From an uncultured Collinsella sp. (GTDB taxonomy: Bacteria; Actinomycetota; Coriobacteriia; Coriobacteriales; Coriobacteriaceae), in contig URKM01000039.1 of assembly GCA_900548365.1 (NCBI GenBank), forward strand, positions 1 to 18,067: a DNA stretch of 18,067 nt. Direction: 5' to 3'. The position numbers and the translations under genes are program-made. The notes beneath the pieces were generated by a model that was not told where the DNA came from, made no database searches, and saw only the letters and a list, made by a program, of their open reading frames with translations. Shown in pieces: positions 7,312 through 12,996 of the stretch. Position 1 is the stretch's first letter. Each line of letters starts with the position of its first letter.

Positions 7312-8007
7312 ATGGTTGAGCATCCGAACATACTGGTCGTCGAGGACGAGCGCGACATCGCGGAGCTGGTGGCGGAAACGCTGCGGGGCGCCGGCATGCG
7401 CGCCGATATCTGCCTGAGGTCCGGGGTGGCGCTCGAGACGTTCGTCCGCGGCGGCTACGACCTGGTGATGCTGGATGCGATGATGCCGGGCATCGACGGA
7501 TTCGAGCTCTGCGTGCGCCTGCGCGCGTGCTCGCACGTCCCGATCATCTTCCTGTCTGCGAAAGACCAGGAGACCGACAAGGTGCTCGGACTCACATGCG
7601 GTGCGGACGACTATGTGACAAAGCCCTTTCTTCCTAGGGAGCTGATCGCCCGCGTGAAGTCGTGCCTGAGGCGAAGTTCCTACTCCGCCGTCGACGGCGG
7701 TTCTGAGGCGCTGTGCTGCCGTGGCATAGAGCTGCGTCCGTCCGCCCACACGGCGGCGTTGCACGGCGTCGCCCTCACCCTGACGCCCAAGGAGTTCGAC
7801 GTTCTCGCGTTGCTGCTCCGCGCGCATGGTTCGCCCGTGTCGACGCAGGAGCTGTATGAGCGCGTTTGGATGGAGGACTTCATGCCTTCGAGCGCGAATT
7901 CCGTGATGGTCCATATCCGGCACCTGAGGACCAAGCTCGCGGCGGTCGATTCCGAGCAGGTCTTCATCGAGACGGTATGGGGCGTGGGTTACAAGATCGC
8001 GCCTTAG
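7312..8007 (+). CDS. vanR: VanR-like response regulator (OmpR family)
   Basis: The product is 231 residues. The receiver domain (about 6-120) has the acidic pair E11/D12, phospho-acceptor D55 (MLDAMMPG) and K104. Its C-terminal signature GLTCGADDYVTKPFLPRELIARVKSCLRR, read in parts, closely follows enterococcal VanR. A winged-helix DNA-binding domain follows, with LTPKEFDVLALLL and a closing VWGVGYKIA. I chose the ATG at 7312; another ATG at 7303 lies within the TACAAT/G-run. The kinase gene follows 26 bases later. The unit faces away from the vanY-like gene. It probably senses cell-wall stress with its kinase; the ligand is unknown. Confidence 0.88.
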   Translation: MVEHPNILVVEDERDIAELVAETLRGAGMRADICLRSGVALETFVRGGYDLVMLDAMMPGIDGFELCVRLRACSHVPIIFLSAKDQETDKVLGLTCGADDYVTKPFLPRELIARVKSCLRRSSYSAVDGGSEALCCRGIELRPSAHTAALHGVALTLTPKEFDVLALLLRAHGSPVSTQELYERVWMEDFMPSSANSVMVHIRHLRTKLAAVDSEQVFIETVWGVGYKIAP

Positions 8008-8033
8008 CGGGCGGTTTAGGGAAGGGGGCTCGA

Positions 8034-9251
8034 ATGAGAACGATGCAGGGAATCGCTTCGCGCAAGCGGGGTCTTCTTCGGCTCGTCCTGGCGTTCGCTG
8101 CGTATACGCTGCTGTTCTTGGCGTTCGTGGCGCTCGGTCGCGCCCTGTTCGCCGATCGCCTATCCGACCTTATCGCCGACGCGACGTCCGTATGGGTCGC
8201 CGTGCCCGATGGGGAGGTCGAGCTGTTCCGGTCGATGGGGCATCAGGAAGGCAGCATGGTCAACGGCATGCACCAGTTCAGGGACCTGAGTGACTATCAT
8301 GCGGTGGTGGGGTTCATAGAGGGGCCGTTGCTGTGGTCCGTGTATCTGCTGGGCGCGATGGCCGTGGCGGCCTGCCAGGTCGCGTCGGCTGCGCGCGACA
8401 TCGATGAGATTGTCTGCGCTGTATCGAACAAGCTTTCCGCGTCGGGATCCGACTGCGCCGACGATTGCTTGCCTGACCACCTCTCGTATGCCGCGCGCGA
8501 GCTGCGCGCGCTCGATGATCGAATCTCTGCGATGGAACGGGCGTCCGCTGCGGCTGAGGCGAGGAAGGACGAGCTCGTCGTCTATCTCGCGCACGACATC
8601 AAGACCCCGCTTACCTCCGTAGTCGGTTATCTCGCCCTGCTTGCCGAGGAGCCGGATCTTTCCCAAGACAAGAGGGAGCGGTTCGCGGGCGCCGCGCTTG
8701 AGAAGGCGCGCCGGCTCGATTCGATGATGGACGAGTTCTTCGAGATCACCCGCTATAACCTGACCTCCATACCGATCCAGCGGGAGCATGTGGACGCCGC
8801 CATGCTTTTGGCACAGGTGGTCGACGAGGCCTTTCCGGCTGCCGCCGCGCGCGGCGTCGAGATCGCCACGAACGTGCCCCCGGATTCCGTCGTCGCGTTT
8901 CTCGATCCCGAGAAGATGGCGCGCGTGCTCTCCAACATCGTTCGAAACGGCGTTTCGTTTGCGGAGCCGGGCACGCAGCTGACGTGCTTCCTGTCGTGCG
9001 GGGATTCGGAGGGCGAAAGCCGACTTGTTTATCGCATTCGGAACAAGGGCAGGGAGATTCCTCCCGAGCACCTTGAGCATATATTCGAGAAGTTCTACCG
9101 AGCCGAGCGCGCGCGGGGAACGGACGGCGGGAACGCGGGGCTAGGCCTTGCGATCGCGCGCGAGATCGTGCTCGCACATGGCGGCGAAATCTCTGCGACA
9201 AGCAGTAAGGGGGAGACGGAGTTCACGGTATCTCTGCCGCTAGAGGATTAG
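8034..9251 (+). CDS. vanS: VanS-like sensor histidine kinase
   Basis: The product is 405 residues. Transmembrane helices at about 14-38 and 92-116 flank an outer sensor loop of about 53 residues. The dimerisation domain has the H-box YLAHDIKTPLTSVVGYL with H187, very like VanS. The ATPase domain has the N-box SNIVRNGVSF, then RNKGREIPPEHLEHIFEKFY, in which NKG replaces the usual DxGxG, as in VanS proteins, and GLGLAIAREIVLAHGG. All catalytic parts are present. The ATG follows AAGGGGG. It should phosphorylate the VanR-like regulator encoded upstream. The sensor loop is too divergent to name the signal. Confidence 0.88.
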   Translation: MRTMQGIASRKRGLLRLVLAFAAYTLLFLAFVALGRALFADRLSDLIADATSVWVAVPDGEVELFRSMGHQEGSMVNGMHQFRDLSDYHAVVGFIEGPLLWSVYLLGAMAVAACQVASAARDIDEIVCAVSNKLSASGSDCADDCLPDHLSYAARELRALDDRISAMERASAAAEARKDELVVYLAHDIKTPLTSVVGYLALLAEEPDLSQDKRERFAGAALEKARRLDSMMDEFFEITRYNLTSIPIQREHVDAAMLLAQVVDEAFPAAAARGVEIATNVPPDSVVAFLDPEKMARVLSNIVRNGVSFAEPGTQLTCFLSCGDSEGESRLVYRIRNKGREIPPEHLEHIFEKFYRAERARGTDGGNAGLGLAIAREIVLAHGGEISATSSKGETEFTVSLPLED

Positions 9252-9310
9252 CTGCGCGCCTTTGCGCCAGGAAAGTGGGGCGTGGTTCGGAGCTGCATTG
9301 AAATAGACGC

Positions 9311-9338
9311 TTGACAAGAACATATGTTCGTATATCAT
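9311..9338 (+). promoter_or_regulatory. Promoter with LexA-like (SOS) box in the spacer
   Basis: A perfect -35 (TTGACA, 9311-9316) and a good -10 (TATCAT, 9333-9338) are 16 bases apart. The spacer begins with AGAACATATGTTCG (9317-9330), which matches 13 of 14 positions of the Gram-positive LexA consensus CGAACRNRYGTTYG. Its core GAACATATGTTC is a perfect palindrome. A repressor bound here would block the promoter. It drives the GyrI-like gene at 9371. Confidence 0.75.
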
Positions 9339-9370
9339 AGGCCCATCGTTACTCGGGAGAGGGGATTGCG

Positions 9371-10003
9371 ATGGCATTCGACTACAAGAAGGAATACAAG
9401 GAGTTCTACCTTCCGTCCAAGAAGCCGATGCTCGTCGAGGTTCCTGCGATGACGTTCATCGCCGTCCGTGGTCATGGTGATCCTAACGAGGAGGGCGGGG
9501 CGTACAAGGATGCGCTTGAGGCGCTCTACGGCGTGGCGTACACCATCAAGATGTCCAAGAAAGGCGACCATCGCATCGAGGGCTACTTCGACTTCGTCGT
9601 GCCGCCGCTGGAGGGTTTTTGGTGGCAGGACGGCGTGCTGGGTGTGGATTATGCGCGCAAGGAGGACTTCAACTGGATATCCGCCATCCGCGTGCCCGAG
9701 TTCGTGACGCGCGAGGAGTTCGAATGGGCCGTCGCGGAGGCCGCCGCCAAGAAGAAGCGGGATTTCTCGATGGTGGAGCTGCTCATTATTGAGGAGGGGC
9801 TGTGCGTTCAGTGCCTGCATGTCGGGTCGTATGACGACGAGCCGGCGACCGTCGAAGCTATGCGCGATTTCGCCGAGGAGCGGGGCTATGTCGAGGATTT
9901 CTCCGACGAGCGCCTCCATCACGAGATCTACCTCAACGACGCCCGGCGCACCGCGCCCGAGAAGCTCAAGACGGTGATCAGGCATCCGGTTCGCAGGGCG
10001 TAG
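9371..10003 (+). CDS. GyrI-like domain protein, probably SOS-controlled
   Basis: The product is 210 residues and matches the stand-alone GyrI-like small-molecule-binding proteins: MAFDYKKEYKEFYLPSKKP at the start, MTFIAVRGHGDPNEEGGAY, the DFVVPPLEGFWW segment and a C-terminal NDARRTAPEKLKTVIRHPV. There is no DNA-binding domain. The ATG follows GAGAGGGG. Proteins of this fold bind or hydrolyse small cyclic molecules; E. coli GyrI (SbmC) is SOS-induced and protects gyrase. The LexA-like box in the promoter suggests the same control here, though this protein is longer and its role cannot be equated with GyrI. Confidence 0.85.
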   Translation: MAFDYKKEYKEFYLPSKKPMLVEVPAMTFIAVRGHGDPNEEGGAYKDALEALYGVAYTIKMSKKGDHRIEGYFDFVVPPLEGFWWQDGVLGVDYARKEDFNWISAIRVPEFVTREEFEWAVAEAAAKKKRDFSMVELLIIEEGLCVQCLHVGSYDDEPATVEAMRDFAEERGYVEDFSDERLHHEIYLNDARRTAPEKLKTVIRHPVRRA

Positions 10004-10048
10004 ATGGGTACCGCCGTTGGCCGCTGCTGCTTCTATTGATGAACGTGG

Positions 10049-10054
10049 TATAGT
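10049..10054 (+). promoter_or_regulatory. Extended -10 promoter of the toxin-antitoxin operon
   Basis: TATAGT is preceded by TGG, giving the extended -10 form TGnTATAnT. No -35 is evident. Transcription would start near 10061, about 20 bases before the antitoxin ATG. Confidence 0.45.
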
Positions 10055-10080
10055 TAGGCCACAAGTTGAAAGGGGTGCAT

Positions 10081-10347
10081 ATGGCTATCGCAGTCCCGGT
10101 TCGCGATATGAAGGACACCGCGGCTTTTACCGCGCTTGTCAGTCGAGAGCGTGATGTTACGGTGACGCGTAACGGTTACGAGGCATTTCATTGTCTGTCG
10201 GCAGAAGAGTGGGCTGCTCAGCGCGATGAGGTCGCGAAGGCGCGCCTGTTTTCTCGGATTCTGCTCGCGGAGCAGGAAATCGAGAACGGCGAGGTGGATG
10301 AGTACGACGTCTTCGCGTCGAAGCTCAGGGAAGAATATGGGCTATAG
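10081..10347 (+). CDS. Phd/YefM-family antitoxin
   Basis: The product is 88 residues, the family size. The N-terminal half has the Phd/YefM pattern: a short strand and helix (VPVRDMKDTAAFTALVSRE), then VTVTRNGYEAFHCLSAEEW, normally the dimer and operator-binding part. The acidic C-terminal tail (EQEIENGEVDEYDVFASKL) would wrap the toxin. The ATG at 10081 has the SD AAAGGGG. It overlaps the toxin start by eleven bases, the usual antitoxin-first layout. The complex probably represses its own promoter. Confidence 0.9.
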   Translation: MAIAVPVRDMKDTAAFTALVSRERDVTVTRNGYEAFHCLSAEEWAAQRDEVAKARLFSRILLAEQEIENGEVDEYDVFASKLREEYGL

Positions 10348-10642
10348 GTTATCGATTGCTCGCGAGGCGCAGCGCGAGTACCGCGATATCGTCTCCTACC
10401 TTGTCAACGTAGTGAAGAGCCCTCAGGCTGCCCGTCATTTCATGATGGAGTTCGATGCCAAGGTGGAAAGCGTTCGGAACCATCCCGAAGCATTCAGCCT
10501 ATGCCATCTGCCCGAGCTTGCTGCAAGGGGATACCGGTCCGCCTCCGTGATGAGATATACGTTTCTCTATACGGTGCGCGGTGACGACGTGACCATCGCC
10601 CACATCTTCCATCAGTCGCAAGATTACGCTCGACTCGTATAG
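10337..10642 (+). CDS. RelE/ParE-family toxin
   Basis: The product is 101 residues. It carries the ParE/RelE layout: YRLSIAREAQREYRDIVSYL at the N-terminus, paired helices with SPQAARHFMMEFDAKVESVRNHP, then the sheet PELAARGYRSASVMRYTFLYTVRGDDVTIAHIFHQSQDY, read in parts. The final HIFHQSQDY strand is typical of ParE-like members. Such toxins poison gyrase or cleave mRNA; sequence alone does not settle which. It starts inside the antitoxin gene with GGGAAG upstream and is intact. Confidence 0.9.
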   Translation: MGYRLSIAREAQREYRDIVSYLVNVVKSPQAARHFMMEFDAKVESVRNHPEAFSLCHLPELAARGYRSASVMRYTFLYTVRGDDVTIAHIFHQSQDYARLV

Positions 10643-10762
10643 TGCTTTTATAGATGTTCGCAACGTGTCAATGAGGTGCGTGAAAGGGGGTGTGAGCGGC
10701 TCGGTTCCATCGCAGGAAACATCGCCGTTTGCGCCGAGGGGGATAACCTGCTCCACAGGCGC

Positions 10763-10969
10763 CTAGAAATAAAACAGTTCCTCAAACTTCTTGTCGAGCG
10801 CAATGCAGAGGACGAGCGCAAGCTTGGCTGTAGGATTGAACTGTCCCGTTTCGATGGAGCTGATCGTGTTTCGGGATACCCCCGTCAACTCGGCAAGTTG
10901 TGTCTGCGAGAGTCCACGTTGCTTTCGAGCCTCTCGCAGTGAGTTTTTAAGTGTCAGCGATTCCTTCAC
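10763..10969 (-). CDS. Small XRE-family transcriptional regulator
   Basis: The product is 68 residues from the GTG at 10969 and is essentially one Cro/C1-type helix-turn-helix: LREARKQRGLSQTQLAELTGVSRNTISSIETGQFNPTAKLALVLCIALDKKFEELFYF, read in parts. This is the common short XRE type of Gram-positive bacteria. An in-frame GTG at 10999 would overlap the upstream gene; neither start has a clear SD, and expression may rely on coupling. It follows the DUF6442-like membrane gene on the same strand, a recurrent pair. It may bind the palindrome at 11306-11356; this is inference. Confidence 0.85.
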   Translation of the reverse strand: MKESLTLKNSLREARKQRGLSQTQLAELTGVSRNTISSIETGQFNPTAKLALVLCIALDKKFEELFYF

Positions 10970-10976
10970 AGTGGCA

Positions 10977-11291
10977 TCAGCCCAACAACGCGTAGGCACA
11001 TAGCCAGGTCACGACGAGGGCCGTGTATAGAGCGGATGTCAAGAACGTCCAGCGCGACCTTGTTTTGCTCCATTTGTACGCGCTCCCTGCGGAGAGGTAT
11101 GCGAACAGGATGGCGAGGAGGTCGTATGAATTCCCACCCTTTGTGAGCAATCGGATGAGAAAGATCACGGCAACGGCAGCCGTTAAGGCTATCACCCCCC
11201 AAGCGCTCGCCTCGTCAGCTAACCTGTGATCCCGCTCATCAAGGTGTCGGTTGTCCATACGATTTCTTGCAAGGATTTCATCTCTGTCCAT
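10977..11291 (-). CDS. DUF6442-like small membrane protein
   Basis: The product is 104 residues. A hydrophilic start (MDRDEILARNRMDNRHLDERD) precedes three hydrophobic segments at about residues 30-47, 57-68 and 81-102. The sequence resembles DUF6442 proteins encoded next to a short XRE regulator, and that is the arrangement here: the regulator gene lies just downstream on the same strand. The ATG at 11291 follows TTGAGGA. The role is not known; by context it may be the effector controlled by the XRE protein. Confidence 0.75.
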   Translation of the reverse strand: MDRDEILARNRMDNRHLDERDHRLADEASAWGVIALTAAVAVIFLIRLLTKGGNSYDLLAILFAYLSAGSAYKWSKTRSRWTFLTSALYTALVVTWLCAYALLG

Positions 11292-11305
11292 GTCATCCTC
11301 AATTC

Positions 11306-11356
11306 TGCCAAGTTTTATTGTCAGTTAAAGGATATCACTGACAATAAAACTTGGCA
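11306..11356. repeat. Perfect palindrome, 20-base arms with an 11-base centre
   Basis: The arm 11306-11325 (TGCCAAGTTTTATTGTCAGT) is the exact reverse complement of 11337-11356. It ends 14 bases before the DUF6442-like start codon, on its promoter side. Each arm contains TTGTCA and AATAAA, so either strand could offer a promoter-like pair. It may be an operator of the XRE regulator, a hairpin in the leader, or a tiny mobile palindrome. Confidence 0.75.
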
Positions 11357-11460
11357 AAATGATAATGGCAGGCTATGAAAAATGCCGACGGGAATGGATG
11401 GGAAGGATGTCTAGGTTCTTCGTCTTTTAAGTGATTGACCTGCGTTGACGGCAACGTTGT

Positions 11461-11493
11461 AAAACGGCGCCGAGCTCGCGAAGCCCGGCACCG
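11461..11493 (-). terminator. Rho-independent terminator on the minus strand, inside repeat copy 1
   Basis: Read on the minus strand, CGGTGCCG pairs with CGGCGCCG (one G-U pair) around a 13-base loop, followed by TTTT. It would end a transcript coming from the 26-codon ORF at 11744. Confidence 0.6.
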
Positions 11494-11549
11494 CCCAGAA
11501 TCCCGCTGGTGGCGTGCAGGGGCGCCGGAAAAGCGGGTATACTGGTAGC

Positions 11550-11641
11550 GACTAGGGAGGCGTACGCCCTCCTGGAACAGAGTTGGTGGGGTAAAACCCG
11601 CACGAACAGCCGCTCCTGCCAGGGCGGCTGTTCCCTTAAAT
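11550..11641 (+). ncRNA. Candidate small RNA of about 90 nt, possible antitoxin RNA
   Basis: The -10 box TATACT at 11538-11543 would start a transcript near 11550. The RNA would hold a GGAGG/CCTCC hairpin (around 11556-11572), a stem near GTGGGGTAAAACCCGCAC, and a terminal 10-bp perfect hairpin (11604-11633) followed by CCCTT. All three are kept in copy 2, while the linker between them varies, as expected for a structured RNA. It is convergent with the hydrophobic ORF at 11744 and would be antisense to that message's 3' part. Its CCCTCCT can pair with the ORF's SD, AGGAGGG. Transcription and role are inferred. Confidence 0.5.
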
Positions 11642-11663
11642 GGCGAGTTTCACCCCTTGGCCG

Positions 11664-11744
11664 CTAGAAAACGGCAAGATAAAGAAGCGCGATCGATAGA
11701 ACGAGCACGGAAGCTGCGAGCAGCAACGCGGTGAACTTCGCCAT
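11664..11744 (-). CDS. 26-residue hydrophobic peptide, candidate SOS-induced type I toxin
   Basis: The short frame reads MAKFTALLLAASVLVLS, then nine more residues ending in LYLAVF, a single membrane helix with one lysine. The ATG at 11744 has one of the strongest SD sites in the window (TTAGGAGGG, five bases away). A LexA-like box lies 75 bases upstream, the leader can hide the SD, and a convergent RNA gene lies downstream. Size, hydrophobicity and wiring resemble TisB (29 residues, LexA-controlled) and other type I toxins that insert in the inner membrane. There is no sequence identity I can claim. A small membrane regulator is the alternative. Confidence 0.6.
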   Translation of the reverse strand: MAKFTALLLAASVLVLSIALLYLAVF

Positions 11745-11749
11745 GGGAA

Positions 11750-11780
11750 CCCTCCTAACCCCCTGCAAGGACTCGGAGGG
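11750..11780 (-). promoter_or_regulatory. Leader hairpin able to sequester the SD of the 26-residue ORF
   Basis: On the minus strand CCCTCC (11780-11775) is complementary to the SD core GGAGGG (11755-11750), with a 19-base loop between. A G-U pair can extend the stem. Such a fold would limit translation, as in several type I toxin messages. Confidence 0.45.
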
Positions 11781-11818
11781 CACCGCCCACGTCGCTGTCT
11801 CTATAGTATCATAAAAGA

Positions 11819-11832
11819 CGAACATCTGTTCT
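11819..11832 (-). promoter_or_regulatory. LexA-like (SOS) box upstream of the hydrophobic ORF
   Basis: Read on the minus strand the site is AGAACAGATGTTCG, which matches 13 of 14 positions of CGAACRNRYGTTYG and differs by one base from the box at 9317-9330. Downstream on the same strand lie -10-like TATGAT and TACTAT (about 11804-11813), so a bound repressor would cover the -35 or spacer region. Confidence 0.6.
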
Positions 11833-11891
11833 ATTCTATGGCACGATTGTTCGCTGGCGCCGCCAAAAATTGCATTCCCTATTTCCAGATG

Positions 11892-11908
11892 TAAAGCAAT
11901 CCTAAAGC
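11892..11908 (+). promoter_or_regulatory. TAAAGC direct repeat, candidate response-regulator site
   Basis: TAAAGC occurs at 11892-11897 and again at 11903-11908, exactly 11 bases apart, the spacing used by OmpR-family regulators. It lies upstream of the secreted-protein gene and of the response regulator gene at 12310, which may control it. Confidence 0.35.
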
Positions 11909-11986
11909 TTTGCCCTCTACCATGAGGTCATGGAGATCTCCAATCCTAGCCGTGCGTCATGGACGCTGTATGTTTGGAGGGTGAAG

Positions 11987-12244
11987 ATGAAGAATATGGG
12001 CAGGCTGGTACTGGCTGCTGCGGGTTTGGCCGTGGCGGTGTTTGCGGCTCTCGGGATGCTCTCGCCCGCGTCTGCCGTTGCCGATGAAGAGACGCCTGGG
12101 GCCCTCGGAATCGTGATCGGCTTGGGCGAGGCGACGCCGCGTTCCGATGGGGGCATGGAGTTCGATGTTGTTCGCTGGGTCGAGGACGGCACCGAGGTGG
12201 CGCCCGTGCCCGATGTGCGGGTATTCGCCGACGTCGCGGAATAG
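11987..12244 (+). CDS. Small secreted protein of unknown function
   Basis: The product is 85 residues. A signal peptide is clear: a basic start (MKNMGR), a hydrophobic core (LVLAAAGLAVAVFAALGML) and a likely cleavage at ASAVA. The mature part is about 50 acidic residues (EETPGALGIVIGLGEATPR and onward), with no known motif. I chose the ATG at 11987 because GGAGGG lies before it; the frame opens at 11930. It precedes a response regulator and a kinase remnant on the same strand, with a strong hairpin between, so it may belong to their sensing circuit or be their target. Confidence 0.7.
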   Translation: MKNMGRLVLAAAGLAVAVFAALGMLSPASAVADEETPGALGIVIGLGEATPRSDGGMEFDVVRWVEDGTEVAPVPDVRVFADVAE

Positions 12245-12261
12245 GCGCGACGGACTGTTGC

Positions 12262-12292
12262 GGCGGCGCGGGCCGAGGTGGGTCGCGCCGCC
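12262..12292 (+). terminator. Strong GC hairpin between the secreted-protein and response-regulator genes
   Basis: GGCGGCGCG (12262-12270) pairs perfectly with CGCGCCGCC (12284-12292) around a 13-base loop. Only CTTGT follows, so it may be an inefficient terminator or attenuator that sets the ratio of the two genes. Confidence 0.45.
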
Positions 12293-12309
12293 CTTGTAGA
12301 GGGGCTTAT

Positions 12310-12996
12310 ATGAGGCTTTTGCTGGTAGAGGATGCCCGGCTCATCCGGGAGCCGCTTTCCCGGGCGCTCGAGCTCGCCGGGTGGGAAGTGGAGGCGGTGC
12401 CGGATGGCGAGGCGGCGCTCGCGCGTCTTGCCGTGGCTCCTGTAGATGCCGTGGTGCTCGATATCATGCTGCCCGGCAAAGACGGCCTTTCCGTTCTATC
12501 TGAGTTGCGCGCACGTGGTGACGCCACGCCCGTCATCCTGCTCACGGCCCGCGGCGACGTGCGCGACCGGGTGCGTGGCCTAGACCTTGGCGCGGACGAC
12601 TATCTTGCCAAGCCCTTCCATGTCGAGGAGCTTCTTGCGAGACTACGAGCCGTCCTCAGACGGCGCGGTGGCACGGACCCGTCTACGGCAATTGAGGCGC
12701 TGGGTATGTCCTATGCGCCCGATTCCCGTGAGCTGATATATGGTGGGGAGTCTTGCGTTCTTACGCCCAAGGAGGGCCTGGTGCTCGAGGCGTTGATGCG
12801 TCATGCAGGAACTCCGGTGCATAGGGAGCGGGTATCGGCCGTTGCATGGGGTGCCGAAGGAGAGGCGAGCGCCGGCAGGCTCGAGACGCAGGTATCGCTG
12901 CTGCGTTCCAAGATCGCCGTCCTCGGGGCTCCGGTTTCAATTCGCGCCATTCGTGGAATCGGCTACGCGTTGGAGGCCAAGCATGAAGATGCCTAG
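12310..12996 (+). CDS. OmpR-family response regulator
   Basis: The product is 228 residues. The receiver domain has E7/D8, phospho-acceptor D51 (VVLDIMLPG), the conserved VILLTARGD and LGADDYLAKPFHVEELLARL. A winged-helix domain follows, with LTPKEGLVLEALMRHAGTPVHRE and a closing IRGIGYALEA. All key residues are present, so the regulator looks functional. The ATG at 12310 has GAGGGG upstream. Its last 14 bases overlap the kinase gene, typical of a two-component operon. Its partner kinase appears to lack its ATPase domain, so phosphate must come from elsewhere, or the circuit is broken. Confidence 0.93.
   Translation: MRLLLVEDARLIREPLSRALELAGWEVEAVPDGEAALARLAVAPVDAVVLDIMLPGKDGLSVLSELRARGDATPVILLTARGDVRDRVRGLDLGADDYLAKPFHVEELLARLRAVLRRRGGTDPSTAIEALGMSYAPDSRELIYGGESCVLTPKEGLVLEALMRHAGTPVHRERVSAVAWGAEGEASAGRLETQVSLLRSKIAVLGAPVSIRAIRGIGYALEAKHEDA

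Larger units (their letters stand above)
11411..11651. repeat. 241-bp direct repeat, copy 1
   Basis: This segment aligns end to end with 14573-14813, with identical long blocks such as CGACTAGGGAGGCGTACGCC and GAACAGCCGCTCCTGCCAGG. From left to right it holds a minus-strand terminator (11461-11493), a plus-strand -10 box (TATACT, 11538-11543) and a perfect 10-bp hairpin (11604-11633). It contains no protein gene. The conserved promoter and hairpins suggest that it encodes an RNA. Confidence 0.85.

Noticed and set aside
11411..11651. CRISPR or tRNA reading of the repeat
   Set aside because: Only two distant copies exist, with no spacers, and no cloverleaf or CCA-type end can be drawn.
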